DNA of 64,000 nt from Zea mays (taxonomy: Eukaryota > Streptophyta > Magnoliopsida > Poales > Poaceae): positions 119,193,789 to 119,257,788 of the forward strand of contig NC_050101.1 of NCBI RefSeq assembly GCF_902167145.1. Reading direction: 5' to 3'. Below are positions 20,564-31,572 of the stretch, piece after piece (the stretch's first letter is position 1; each line of letters begins with the position of its first letter). The notes under the pieces were generated by a model that did not search any database, was not told the DNA's origin, and was given only the letters and a program-made list of their open reading frames with translations. Position numbers and translations under genes: made by a program.

Positions 20564-23500
20564 AGGTTTATGCATCCGGGGGCTCAAGTTGGATACTCGA
20601 CAGCGGGTGCACAAACCACATGACTGGGGAGAAAAAGATGTTCTCCTCATATGAGAAAAACCAAGATCCCCAAAGAGCGATCACATTCGGGGATGGAAAT
20701 CAAGGGTTGGTCAAAGGTTTGGGAAAAATTGCTATATCTCCTGACCATTCCATTTCCAATGTTTTTCTTGTTGATTCTTTAGATTACAACTTGCTTTCCG
20801 TATCTCAATTATGTCAAATGGGCTACAACTGTCTATTCACTGATGTAGGTGTCACTGTCTTTAGAAGAAGTGATGATTCAATAGCATTTAAGGGAGTGTT
20901 AGAGGGTCAGCTATACTTGGTAGATTTTGATAGAGCTGAACTCGACACTTGCTTAATTGCTAAGACTAACATGGGGTGGCTCTGGCATCGCCGACTAGCT
21001 CATGTTGGGATGAAGAATCTTCACAAGCTTCTAAAGGGAGAACACATTTTAGGATTAACAAATGTTCATTTTGAGAAAGACAGGATTTGTAGTGCATGCC
21101 AAGCAGGGAAGCAAGTTGGCACTCATCATCCGCATAAGAACATAATGACGACCGACAGACCACTGGAGCTCCTACACATGGATCTATTCGGCCCGATCGC
21201 TTACATAAGCATCGGCGGGAGTAAGTACTGTCTAGTTATTGTGGATGATTATTCTCGCTTCACTTAGGTATTCTTTTTACAGGAAAAATCTCAAACCCAA
21301 GAGACCTTAAAGGGATTCTTGAGACGGGCTCAAAATGAGTTCGGCTTAAGGATCAAGAAAATAAGAAGCGACAACGGGACGGAGTTCAAGAACTCTCAAA
21401 TTGAAGGCTTCCTTGAGGAGGAGGGCATCAAGCATGAGTTCTCTTCTCCCTACACGCCACAACAAAATGGTGTAGTGGAGAGGAAGAATAGAACTCTATT
21501 GGACATGGCAAGAACCATGCTTAATGAGTACAAAACTTCAGATCGGTTTTGGGCAGAGGCGGTCAACACCGCTTGCTACGCCATCAACCGGTTATATCTT
21601 CACCGAATCCTCAAGAAAACATCATATGAACTCCTAACTGGTAAAAAGCCCAACATTTCATATTTTAGAGTCTTTGGTAGCAAATGCTTTATTCTTGTTA
21701 AAAGAGGTAGAAAATCTAAATTTGCTCCTAAGACTGTAGAAGGCTTTTTACTTGGTTATGACTCAAACACAAGGGCATATAGGGTCTTTAACAAGTCTAC
21801 TGGACTAGTTGAAGTCTCATGTGACGTTGTGTTTGATGAAACTAACGGCTCTCAAGTAGAGCAAGTTGATCTTGATGAGACAGGTATTGAAGAGGCTCCG
21901 TGCATCGCGCTAAGGAACATGTCCATAGGGGATGTGTGTCCTAAGGAATCCGAAGAGCCTCCAAATGCACAAGACCAACCGTCCTCCTCCATGCAAGCAT
22001 CTCCACCAACTCAAAATGAGGAAGAGGCTCAAGTTGATGAAGAAGAAGATCAATCAAATGAGCCACCTCAAGATGACGACATAGATCAAGGGGGAGATGC
22101 AAATGATCAAGACAAGGAGGATGAAGATCAAAGGCCGCCACACCCAAGAGTCCACCAAGCAATCCAACGAGATCACCCCGTCGACACCATCCTCGGCGAC
22201 ATTCATAAGGGGGTAACTACTCGATCTCGTGTTGCACATTTTTGTGAACATTACTCTTTTGTTTCCTCTATTGAGCCACACAGGGTAGAGGAAGCACTCC
22301 AAGATTCGGATTGGGTGGTGGCGATGCAAGAGGAGCTCAACAACTTCACTAGGAATGAGGTATGGCATTTAGTTCCACGTCCAAATCAAAATGTTGTAGG
22401 AACCAAATGGGTCTTCCGCAACAAGCAAGATGAGCATGGTGTGGTGACAAGGAACAAAGCTCGACTTGTGGCCAAGGGATACTCCCAAGTCGAAGGTTTG
22501 GATTTCGGTGAAACCTATGCACTCGTAGCTAGGCTTGAGTCAATTCGCATATTATTAGCCTATGCTACTTACCATGGCTTTAAGCTTTATCAAATGGACG
22601 TGAAAAGTGCCTTCCTCAATGGACCAATCAAGGAAGAGGTCTATGTTGAGCAACCTCCCGGCTTTGAAGACAGTAAGTATCCTGACCATGTCTATAAGCT
22701 CTCTAAGGCGCTTTATGGGCTCAAGCAAGCCCCAAGAGCATGGTATGAATGCCTTAGAGATTTTCTTATTGCAAATGGATTCAAAGTCGGAAAGACCGAT
22801 CCTACACTCTTTACTAAAACTCTTGAAAATGACTTGTTTGTATGCCAAATTTATGTTGATGATATTATATTTGGGTCCACTAACGAGTCTACATGTGAAG
22901 AGTTTAGTAGGATCATGACACAGAAATTCGAGATGTCTATGATGGGGGAGTTGAAGTATTTCTTAGGATTCCAAGTGAAGCAACTCCAAGAGGGGACCTT
23001 CATTAGCCAAACGAAGTACACTCAAGACATTCTAAACAAGTTTGGGATGAAGGATGCCAAGCCCATCAAGACACCGATGGGAACCAATGGGCATCTCGAC
23101 CTCGACACGGGAGGTAAGTCCGTGGATCAAAAGGTATACCGGTCGATGATAGGCTCTTTACTTTACTTATGTGCATCTCGACCATATATTATGCTTTCCG
23201 TATGCATGTGTGCAAGATTCCAAGCCGACCCTAAGGAAGCTCACCTTACGGCCGTAAAACGAATCTTGAGATATTTGGCTTATACTCCTAAGTTTGGGCT
23301 TTGGTATCCTAGGGGATCCACATTTGATTTGATTGGATATTCGGATGCCGATTGGGCGGGGTGCAAAATCAATAGGAAGAGCACATCGGGGACTTGCCAG
23401 TTCTTGGGAAGATCCTTGGTGTCTTGGGCTTCAAAGAAGCAAAATTCGGTCGCTCTTTCCACCGCTGAAGCCGAGTACATTGCCGCAGGCCATTGTTGTG

Positions 23501-23809
23501 CGCAATTACTTTGGATGAGGCAAACCCTGCGGGACTACGGTTACAAATTAACCAAAAGTCCCTTTGCTATGTGATAATGAGAGTGCAATCAAAATGGCCG
23601 ACAATCCCGTCGAGCATAGCCGCACTAAACACATAGCCATCCGGTATCATTTTCTTAGGGATCACCAACAAAAGGGAGATATCGAGATTTCTTACATTAA
23701 CACTAAAGATCAATTAGCCGATATCTTTACCAAGCCTCTTGATGAACAATCTTTTAACAAACTTAGGCATGAGCTCAATATTCTTGATTCGCGCAATTTC
23801 TTTTGCTAG
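20564..23809 (+). pseudogene. pol: Copia pol (PR-IN-RT-RNase H), disrupted
   Basis: The protease motif LDSGCTNHMTG is at about 20596-20628. The integrase HHCC region (HRRLAHVGMKNLH, then CSACQAGK) and core ([33 protein letters not shown]) follow. A TAG at 21265-21267 replaces the tryptophan codon after DDYSRFT. Reverse transcriptase has [15 protein letters not shown] and the YVDDI catalytic motif, and RNase H has YSDADWAGC. Near 23555-23575 one extra A in CCAAAAG shifts the frame, and the last part (LCDNESAIK to the stop at 23809) is in the next frame. With one stop and one frameshift, full pol cannot be made from this copy. Confidence 0.9.
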
Positions 23810-24683
23810 ATTGCACACATAAGCTCTTTTATATACCTTTGATCATGTCTCTCTCATATGCTATGACTAATGTGTTTCCAAGTCTATCTCAAAACAAGTC
23901 ATAGGTATATCGAAAGGGAATTGGAGTCTTCGGCGAAGACAAAGGCTTCCACTACGTAACTCATACTTCGCCATCACTCCAAGCATCTCTTCATCCTTGG
24001 GGGAGAGAAAGCATGAGCACCAAGAAAAGGACTTTGTCTTTTGGGGAGAGAGTAGGAGCCCAAGGCAAAAGGTCCGGACTTCGTCTTTGGTATAATCTTA
24101 ACTCATTTATTTCATGTCCAAAGGGGAAGATAGCACTTCAAGGGCTCTAATGGTTCCGTTTTTGGCGATTCATGCCAAAAAGGGGGAGAAATGAGCCCAA
24201 AGCAAAAGGACCGCACCACCAACCAATTTCAAAAACTTAGTGTTGAATATTTTCAATTGGTATCCTATTGTGTTCAAAAAGGGAAGAAAGTAGCATTTCA
24301 AAAAGGCATATCAAAACCCTCTTGAACACTAAGAGGAGGATCTCATTTAGGGGGAGTTTTGTTTAAGTCAAAGGAAAAGCATTTGAAACAGGGGAGAAAA
24401 TTTCAAATCTTGAAAATGCTTTGCAAAACTCTTATTCACTACCTTTGACTATTTGCAAAAGAACTTAGAAAAGATTTACAAAAGATTTTGCAAAAACAAA
24501 ACATGTGGTGCTAGCGTGGTCCAAAATGTTATAAGTAAGAAACAATCCACGCATATCTTTTAAGTATTTATATTGGCTAAATTCCAAGCAACCTTTACAC
24601 TTACATAATGCAAACTAGTTCAATTATGCACTTCTATATTTGCTTTGGTTTGTGTTGGCATCAATCACCAAAAAGGGGGAGAT
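23810..24683 (+). other. Copia 3' noncoding region and polypurine tract
   Basis: No coding potential was recognised between the pol stop and the 3' LTR. Several purine runs of the form AAAAAGGGGGAGA occur (near 24176, 24356 and 24670). The one directly before the LTR, ending GGGGGAGAT at 24683, is the probable plus-strand primer. The others may be older tract copies. Confidence 0.75.
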
Positions 24684-26013
24684 TGAAAGGGAATTAGGCT
24701 TACACCTAGTTCCTATATAATTTTGGTGGTTGAATTGCCCAACACAAATAATTGGACTAACTAGTTTGCCCAAGTGTATAGATTGTACAGGTGTAAAAGG
24801 TTCACACTCAGCCAATAAAAGGACCAAGTTTTGGATTCAACAAAGGAGCAAAGTGGCAACCGAAGGCCCTCTGGTCTGGGAGCACCGGACTGTCCGGTGT
24901 ACACCGGACAGTGTCCGGTGCACCACCGGACAGTGTCCGGTGCACCAGAGGACTCCAACTCGAACTCGCCACCTTCGGGAATTTCTAGAGGCACTCGCGC
25001 TATAATTCACCGGACTGTCCGGTGTACACCGGACAGTGTCCGGTGCGCCAAGGAAGATCAGCCTCAGGAACTCGCTAGCTTCGGGAAACTCCAACGGCTA
25101 GTCCGCTATAATTCACCGGACTGTCCGGTGTGCACCGGACTGTCCGGTGCGACTCCAGAGCAACGGCTAGTCGGCGCCAACGGCTACCTGCGGCGCATTA
25201 AATGCGCGCGCAGCGCGCGCAGAAGTCAGGCGCGCCCATACTGGCACACCGGACAGCAAACAGTACATGTCCGGTGTGCACCGGACACCCAGGCGGGCCC
25301 ACAAGTCAGAAGCTCCAACGGTCAGAATCCAACGGCAGTGATGACGTGGCAGGGGGCACCGGACTGTCCGGTGTGCACCGGACTGTCCGGTGTGCCATCG
25401 AACAGACAGCCTTCCAACGGCCACTTTTGGTGGTTGGGGCTATAAATACCCCAACCACCCACCATTCATTGCATCCAAGTTTTCCACTTCCCAACTACTA
25501 CAAGAGCTCTAGCATTCAATTATAGACACACCAAAGAGATCAAATCCTCTCCGAATTCCACACAACGCCATAGTGACTAGAGAGAGCGATTTGCTTGTGT
25601 TCTTTTGAGCTCTTGCGCTTGGATTGCTTCTTTTCTTTCTCACTTGTTCTTGAGATCAAAACTCCATTGTAATCAAGGCAAGAGGCACCAATTGTGTGGT
25701 GGCCCTTGCGGGGAAGTTTTGTTCCCGGCTTTGATTTGAGAAGAGAAGCTCACTCGGTCCGAGGGACCGTTTGAGAGAGGGAAGGGTTGAAAGAGACCCG
25801 GCCTTTGTGGCCTCCTCAACGGGGAGTAGGTTTGCGAGAACCGAACCTCGGTAAAACAAATCTGCGTGTCTCACTTACTTATTCGCTTGCGATTTGTTTT
25901 GCACCCTCTCTCGCGGACTCGATTTTATTTCTAACGCTAACCCGGCTTGTAGTTGTGTTTATATTTGTAAATTTCAGTTTCGCCCTATTCACCCCCCCTC
26001 TAGGCGACTATCA
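24684..26013 (+). repeat. Copia 3' LTR
   Basis: It is 1330 bp, the same length as the 5' LTR. The five differences I can see are in the contexts AATTTC/TAGAGG, CTCGC/TAGCTT, AAACT/CCAACG, GTACC/ATGTCC and TCTCT/CGAATT. The TATA box and the CCGGAC palindromes are conserved. GTTTC at 26014-26018 is the right target duplication. Confidence 0.97.
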
Positions 26014-28266
26014 GTTTCCAACGAGGGCTCGAGGTGCTGCGTGGTGACCGCAAGCCCCCGAGTGTATTTCTTGTAATAACTCCTGACCTTCGACGATGGA
26101 TATGCATCGCTGGAGGATGCCTGAGGGGCTGTGGTGGTAAAGCTCCTTCCCGTCCCCCAATAAGACGAACGACTTGGTGCGCCGCACTAGTCGCCAAGCT
26201 TCGGCTCGGTCGAGGGGCAGCTCTCCTCGGTGGAGATATTGCAGGTACGAGGTATGCCAGTCTCGATTAGGCGGGACCCCATTCCGCTCTTCCTCGACAC
26301 GCAGTGCCTCACCCTCGGGGGCCGAGGGTGCCTCGGGCTGAGCCGAGGGCACCTCGGGCAGGGCCGAGATCTTCTCGGGCTCGGGCGTGTCGTCGGTCTT
26401 GACTGAGGGTTGATTGAGGTCTCGGGAGAAGACGTCCGGGGGAACCGTTGTCCGCCCCAAGGCTATCTTAGCCAGCTCGTCCGCAGTCTCGTTGTACCGT
26501 CGGGCGATGTGGTTGAGCTCGAGCCCATAGAACTTGTCCTCCAGGCGCCGAACCTCATCGCAGTAGGCTTCCATCTTCGGGTCGCAGCAATGGGAGTTCT
26601 TCATGACTTGGTCGATGACAAGCTGCGAGTCGCCACGAGTGTCGAGGCGTCGGACCCCTAGCTCAATGGCGATGCGCAACCCGTTAACCAGAGCCTCGAA
26701 CTAGGCCACATTGTTGGACGCCGGGAAATGGAGGCGCAGCACGTAGCGAAGGTGCTTCCCGAGGGGTGAGATGAAGAGCAGGCCCGCGCCCGCTCCTGTT
26801 TTCATGAGCGACCCGTCGAAAAACATGGTCCAGAATTCCGGCTGGATCGGAGCTGCTGGAAGCTGGGTGTCGACCCATTCAGCCACAAAGTCCGCCAAGA
26901 CTTGGGACTTGATGGCCTTCCGAGGGGCGAACGAGATTGTCTCGCCCATGATTTCCACCGCCCACTTTGCAATCCTACCCGAGGTCTCTCGGCACTGGAT
27001 GATCTCCCCCAGGGGAAAGGATGACACCACAGTCACCGGATGAGACTCGAAGTAGTGTCGCAACTTTCGCCGCGTCAGAATTACCGCGTACAGTAGCTTC
27101 TGGATTTGCGGGTAGCGGATTTTGGTCTCGGACAGTACTTCACTGATGAAGTAGACCGGCCTCTGGACGGGCAATGCATGCTCCTCTTCTCGTCTCTCAA
27201 CCACGATCGCGGCGCTGACCACCTAAGTGGTAGCGACGACGTAGATCAAGAGGGCTTCTCCGGCAGCGGGGGGCACCAAGATGGGCGCGCTGGTAAGGAG
27301 CGCTTTTAGGTTCCCGAGGGCTTCCTCGGCCTCGGGGGTCCAAGTGAAGCGCTCGGTCTTCCTCAAGAGGCGGTACAGAGGTAGGCCTCTTTCGCCGAGG
27401 CGCGAGATGAAACGGCTCAGGGCCACAAGACATCCCATGACCCTCTGTACTCCTTTCAAGTCCTTGATGGGGCCCATATTGGTGATGGCCGCGATTTTCT
27501 CTGGGTTGGCCTCGATGCCCCGCTCGGAGACGATGAACCCCAGGAGCATGCCTCGGGGGACTCCGAAGACACACTTCTCGGTATTGAGTTTTACGCCTTT
27601 CGCCTTGAGACACCGGAATGTCGTTTCAAGGTCGGAAAGAAGGTCGGAGGCTTTCCTCGTCTTGACTACGATGTCATCGACGTAAGCCTCGATCGTTCGA
27701 CCAATGTGCTCTCCGAACACGTGGTTCATGCACCTTTGGTACGTCGCACCCGCATTCCTCAAACCGAATGGCATAGTAACGCAGCAGTACATGCCAAAAG
27801 GTGTGATGAAAGAAGTCGCGAGCTGGTCGGATTCTTTCATCCTAATTTGGTGATACCCTGAGTAGGCATCGATGAAAGACAGGGTTTCGCACCCAGTAGT
27901 GGAATCCATGATTTGATCGATGCGAGGCAGAGGGTAGGGAACCTTCGGACATGCTTTGTTTAGACCAGTGTAGTCTACAAACATCCGCCATTTCCCTCCT
28001 TTCTTTCTCACAAGCATATGGTTGGCAATCCATTCAGGATGGAATACCTCTTTGATGAACCCTGCGGCCATCAGCTTGTGGATCTCCTCGCCTATGGCTC
28101 TGCGCTTTTCTTCGTCGAATCGGCGCAGAGGCTACTTCACGGGTCGGGCTCCAGCTCGGATATCCAACGAGTGCTCGGCAACATCCCTCGGTATGCCAGG
28201 CATGTCCGAGGGACTCCATGCAAAAACTTTGGCGTTCACGCGGAGAAAGTCGACGAGCACTTCTTC
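26014..28266 (-). pseudogene. Gypsy reverse transcriptase, RNase H and N-terminal integrase
   Basis: The minus strand reads through reverse transcriptase (MAAGFIKEVFHPEWIANHML, SFIDAYSGYHQI, VTMPFGLRNAGATYQR and the catalytic EAYVDDIVVKT) and RNase H (MFFDGSLMKTGAGAGLLF, DSQLVIDQV). It then reaches the start of the integrase zinc finger (ELYHHSPSGILQR, EIHSGACGHHAAPRALVGN), where the copia element interrupts it. Stops interrupt it after VK (about 28133), after VVATT (27223) and after SNNVA (26701). The flanking residues are otherwise well conserved, so the frame was intact when the copy inserted. Confidence 0.9.
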
Positions 28267-31200
28267 CTATTTGGGGTCGAGCTCGGAGCCGATCCGTATC
28301 TGCTTGGAGGCGTCGGCGCTGGGGTCGAGAGGGACAGATTTGACCGTCTCAACTGGCTCGAAGTTGCCGGCGTGGCGCTTCGCATCTGGCGCCTCCTTGG
28401 AGAGGCTCTCCAGGTCGGCGATGAGGGTCTCGGATTCGGCGAGGGCCTCGGCGTACTCCACGCACTCCACGTCGCATTCGTACGCGTGTCGGTACGTGGA
28501 GCCGACGGTGATGACCCCATTGGGGCTCGACATCTTGAGCTTGAGGTAGGTGTAGTTGGGGACGACCATGAACTTGGCGTAGCATGGCCTCTCCAGCACT
28601 GCGTGGTAGGTTCCTCGGAACCCGACCACCTCGAACGTGAGGGTTTCCTTTCGGAAATTGGAGGGAGTCCCGAAGCAGACAGGCAGATCGAGTTGCTCGA
28701 GGGGTTGGATGTGCTTCCTGGGGATGATCCCGTGAAAGGGTGTCGCGCCGGCCCAGATCGAGGACAGATCGATCTGCAGGAGCCCGAGGGTCTCGGCGTA
28801 GATGATGTTGAGGCTGCTGCCTCCGTCCATGAGGACCTTGGTAAGCCTGATGTTGCCGATGACGGGATCGACAACAAGCGAGTACTTCCCTGGGCTCGGC
28901 ACACGGTCGGGGTGGTCGCCCTGGTCGAAGGTGATGGGCTTGTCGGACCAGTCTAGGTAGACTGGCGCCGCCACCTTTACCGAGCAGACCTCCCGGCGCT
29001 CTTGCTTGCGGTGCCGAGCCGAGGCGTTCGCCACATGCCCACCGTAGATCATGAAGCAGTCGTGGACCTCGGGGAACCCCTCTGCCTTGTGATCCTCCTT
29101 CTTGTCGTCGTCGTGGGCTCGACCACCTTCCGCCGGTGGTCCGGCCCTGTGGAAATGGTGCCGAAGCATGACGCATTCCTCAAGGGTGTGCTTGACGGGA
29201 CCCTGATGGTAGGGGCACGACTCCTTGAGCATCTTGTCGAAAAGGTTGGCGCCTCCGGGAGGCTTCCGAGGGTTCCTATGCTCGGCGGCGGCGACAAGGT
29301 CCGCGTCGGCGGCGTCGCGTTTCGCTTGCGACTTCTTCTTGCCCTTCTTCCTCGCGCCGCGCTGAGCGTTCGCCTCGGGGACGTCTTCCGGCTGGCGCCC
29401 CTGAGGCTGCTTGTCCTTTTGGAAGATGGCCTCGACTGCCTCCTGCCCAGAGGCGAACTTGGTGGCGATGTCCATCAGCTCGCTCGCCCTGGTGGGAGTC
29501 TTGCGACCCAGCTTGCTCACCAGATCACAGCAAGTGGTGTCGGTGAGGAACGCGCCGATGACATCCGAGTCGGTGATGTTGGGCAGCTCGGTGCGCTGCT
29601 TCGAAAATCGCCGGATGTAGTCCCGGAGGGATTCGCCCGGCTACTGGCGGCAGCTTCGGAGATCCCAGGAGTTCCCAGGGCGCACGTATGTGCCCTGGAA
29701 GTTGCCGGCGAAGGCTTTGACTAGGTTGTCCCAGTTGGAGATCTGCGCAGGGGGCAGATGCTCCAGCCAGGCTCGGGCAGCGTCGGAGAGGAACATGGGA
29801 AGGTTGCGGATGATGAGGTTGTCATCGTTCGTGCCACCCAGCTGGCAGGCCAGCCGGTAGTCCGCGAGCCACAGCTCCGGCTTTGACTCCCCCGAGTACT
29901 TGGTGATGGTAGTCGGGGTTCGGAACTGGGTCGGGAACGGCGCCCGTCGTATGGCCCGGCTGAAAGCTCGCGGACCGGGTGGTTCGGGCGAGGGGCTCCG
30001 ATCCTCCCCGCTGTCGTAGCGTCCCCCACGCCTGGGGTGGTAGCCTCGGCGCATCCTCTCGTCGAGGTGGGCTCAACGGTCACGGCGGTGGTGCTCGTTG
30101 CCGAGACGACCCGAGGCCACAGGCGCGGTGTTCCGCGTGTGCCCGGTGTGGACCGAGGCTTCCCGCATGAACCGGGAAGTCGCGACGCGATGCTCCGGGG
30201 GTACCCCTGCCTTCGGGAGGCAGAGCTTTCGGCCCGTCGGACCGCGACATCTTCCAGGAGATTCTTGAGCTCTCCCTGGATACGCCGCCCCTCGGTGGTG
30301 GATGGTTCCGGCATCGCTCGGAGTAGTATCGCTGCCGCAGCCAGGTTCTGGCCGACCCCACTGGAAGCCGGAGGCAGCCTTGCCTGGCATCGTCGGCGAT
30401 GCGGTGCTGGACGTCCTTGGCCAGGTGACGTGCTTCTCCGGCCGGTGCTCGGCCTGCCCACTCCTGCCCGATATTTTGCCGAAGCTGCACAAGTTGTCCT
30501 GCCTCCTTTTCGAGCATGGCCTGTATCTCGCGGATTTGCTCGAGCTGTGCGTCCTGACGCCCCGCAGGGACTGGGACCACAGCTAGCTCCCGAAGGATGT
30601 CAACGCGAGGCGCAGGCCTAGGGGGATCACCGTTCTCCGGCATACCAAGATGGTTGCCTTCGTCGAGACCCCCTAGATCGACGTGGAAGCATTCGTGACT
30701 TGGGCCACAGTCCTCGTCGCCGAGGCTGTGGCTGCTATCGGAGCAATCGGAGAGGCAGTAGTCACATGCGGTCATGAAGTCCAGCATGGCACTGGGGTTA
30801 CCGAGCCCGGAGAAATCCCAACCATAGTCGGGCTCATCATCTTCCTCGGAACCCAGAGGCCCGTAGGTCGAGACGGCCGTCAGCCGGTCCCAGGGTGACC
30901 GCATACGGTACCCCGGAGGGTTTGGACACGCCTTTACGAAAGCGTCCACCGAAGCGGGGTCGCTTGGTGGGTCGCAGCTGGATCTAAAAGGCATGGAACG
31001 GGAAACAGACGGTACCTCTTGATCGACGGGTGGTGACGAATTCGCGTCAGGAACGGACTGCACCGTTGTCTCAGGTACGAGGCTAACGCCCAGCATGTCC
31101 TTCGCGAGCGTGCTGGCGTCGTTCGTCCGCTTGGAGTTGGCGTGTTGCGGGGAAACGACACTCGTCTTCGTCTCAGACGCGAGGTCGACGCCCGACGTGT

Positions 31201-31339
31201 CCCCCGCTGGGGCGCCGGCGCCGTCGACTCGCTCGACAGCCGACGAGGTGTCGCCTCCTGCTTGGCCATGCCTGCCCCGCCTCCTCCTCCGTCGGCGGGG
31301 AAGGGGACGGGATAGACCCAGATGTTGCTCTTCCGCCAC
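28267..31339 (-). pseudogene. Gypsy gag and aspartic protease
   Basis: Gag starts MAEEQHLGL at 31339 and changes frame at least twice (about 30390 and 30060). The capsid-like Retrotrans_gag block follows in 29641-30054 (WLADYRLACQLGG, WLEHLPPAQISNWDNLVKAF). A TAG at 29641 lies in LRSCRQ-PGES, where glutamine would keep the frame. The 417-codon frame 28267-29520 then carries the rest of gag and the retropepsin region with active-site segment VLMDGGSSLNIIYAETLG. It ends at a TAG at 28267, again at a probable glutamine. Gag forms the particle and the protease processes the polyprotein in intact relatives. Confidence 0.88.
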
Positions 31340-31552
31340 GTGGGGAAGACGTCATCGATTCCGCCGCTGGCGGCGGGCTGATGGCCGCCATTGTCGTTGT
31401 CGCGCGGCGGAGGAAGGAGTATCATGTCGTAGCTGCCGTCGAGGGACATGAACTCCAGACTCCCGAAACGAAGCATCGTCCCAGGTTGAAGAGGTTGCTG
31501 GAGACTACCCATCCGGAGCTTGACGGGAAGCTGTTCGTCAACACGCAGCAGT

Positions 31553-31570
31553 CCCCTACCTGGCGCGCCA
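31553..31570 (-). promoter_or_regulatory. Gypsy primer-binding region
   Basis: On the minus strand TGGCGCGCCAGGTAGGGG starts two bases after the LTR end ACCGACA. This is the expected position for the tRNA primer-binding site of a gypsy element. I cannot assign the tRNA from sequence alone. Confidence 0.75.
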
Positions 31571-31572
31571 AC

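Larger units (their letters stand above)
16481..26013 (+). mobile_element. Opie/Ji-like Ty1/copia LTR retrotransposon, 9.5 kb
   Basis: A complete copia element on the plus strand, flanked by the 5-bp duplication GTTTC (16476-16480 and 26014-26018). Both LTRs are 1330 bp, start TGAAAGGG and end CTATCA. By eye they differ at 5 positions, so the insertion is recent. The order is LTR, PBS, gag, protease-integrase-RT-RNase H, polypurine tract, LTR, which is the copia order. The LTR sequence and the long gag with CCHC knuckle point to the SIRE/Maximus lineage (Opie/Ji group in maize). It cannot make a full pol because of a stop codon in integrase and a frameshift before the end of RNase H. Confidence 0.95.

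Noticed and set aside
28018..28956. A 312-codon plus-strand frame
   Set aside because: It is antisense to well-conserved gypsy protease/RT coding sequence; high GC leaves the opposite strand open.
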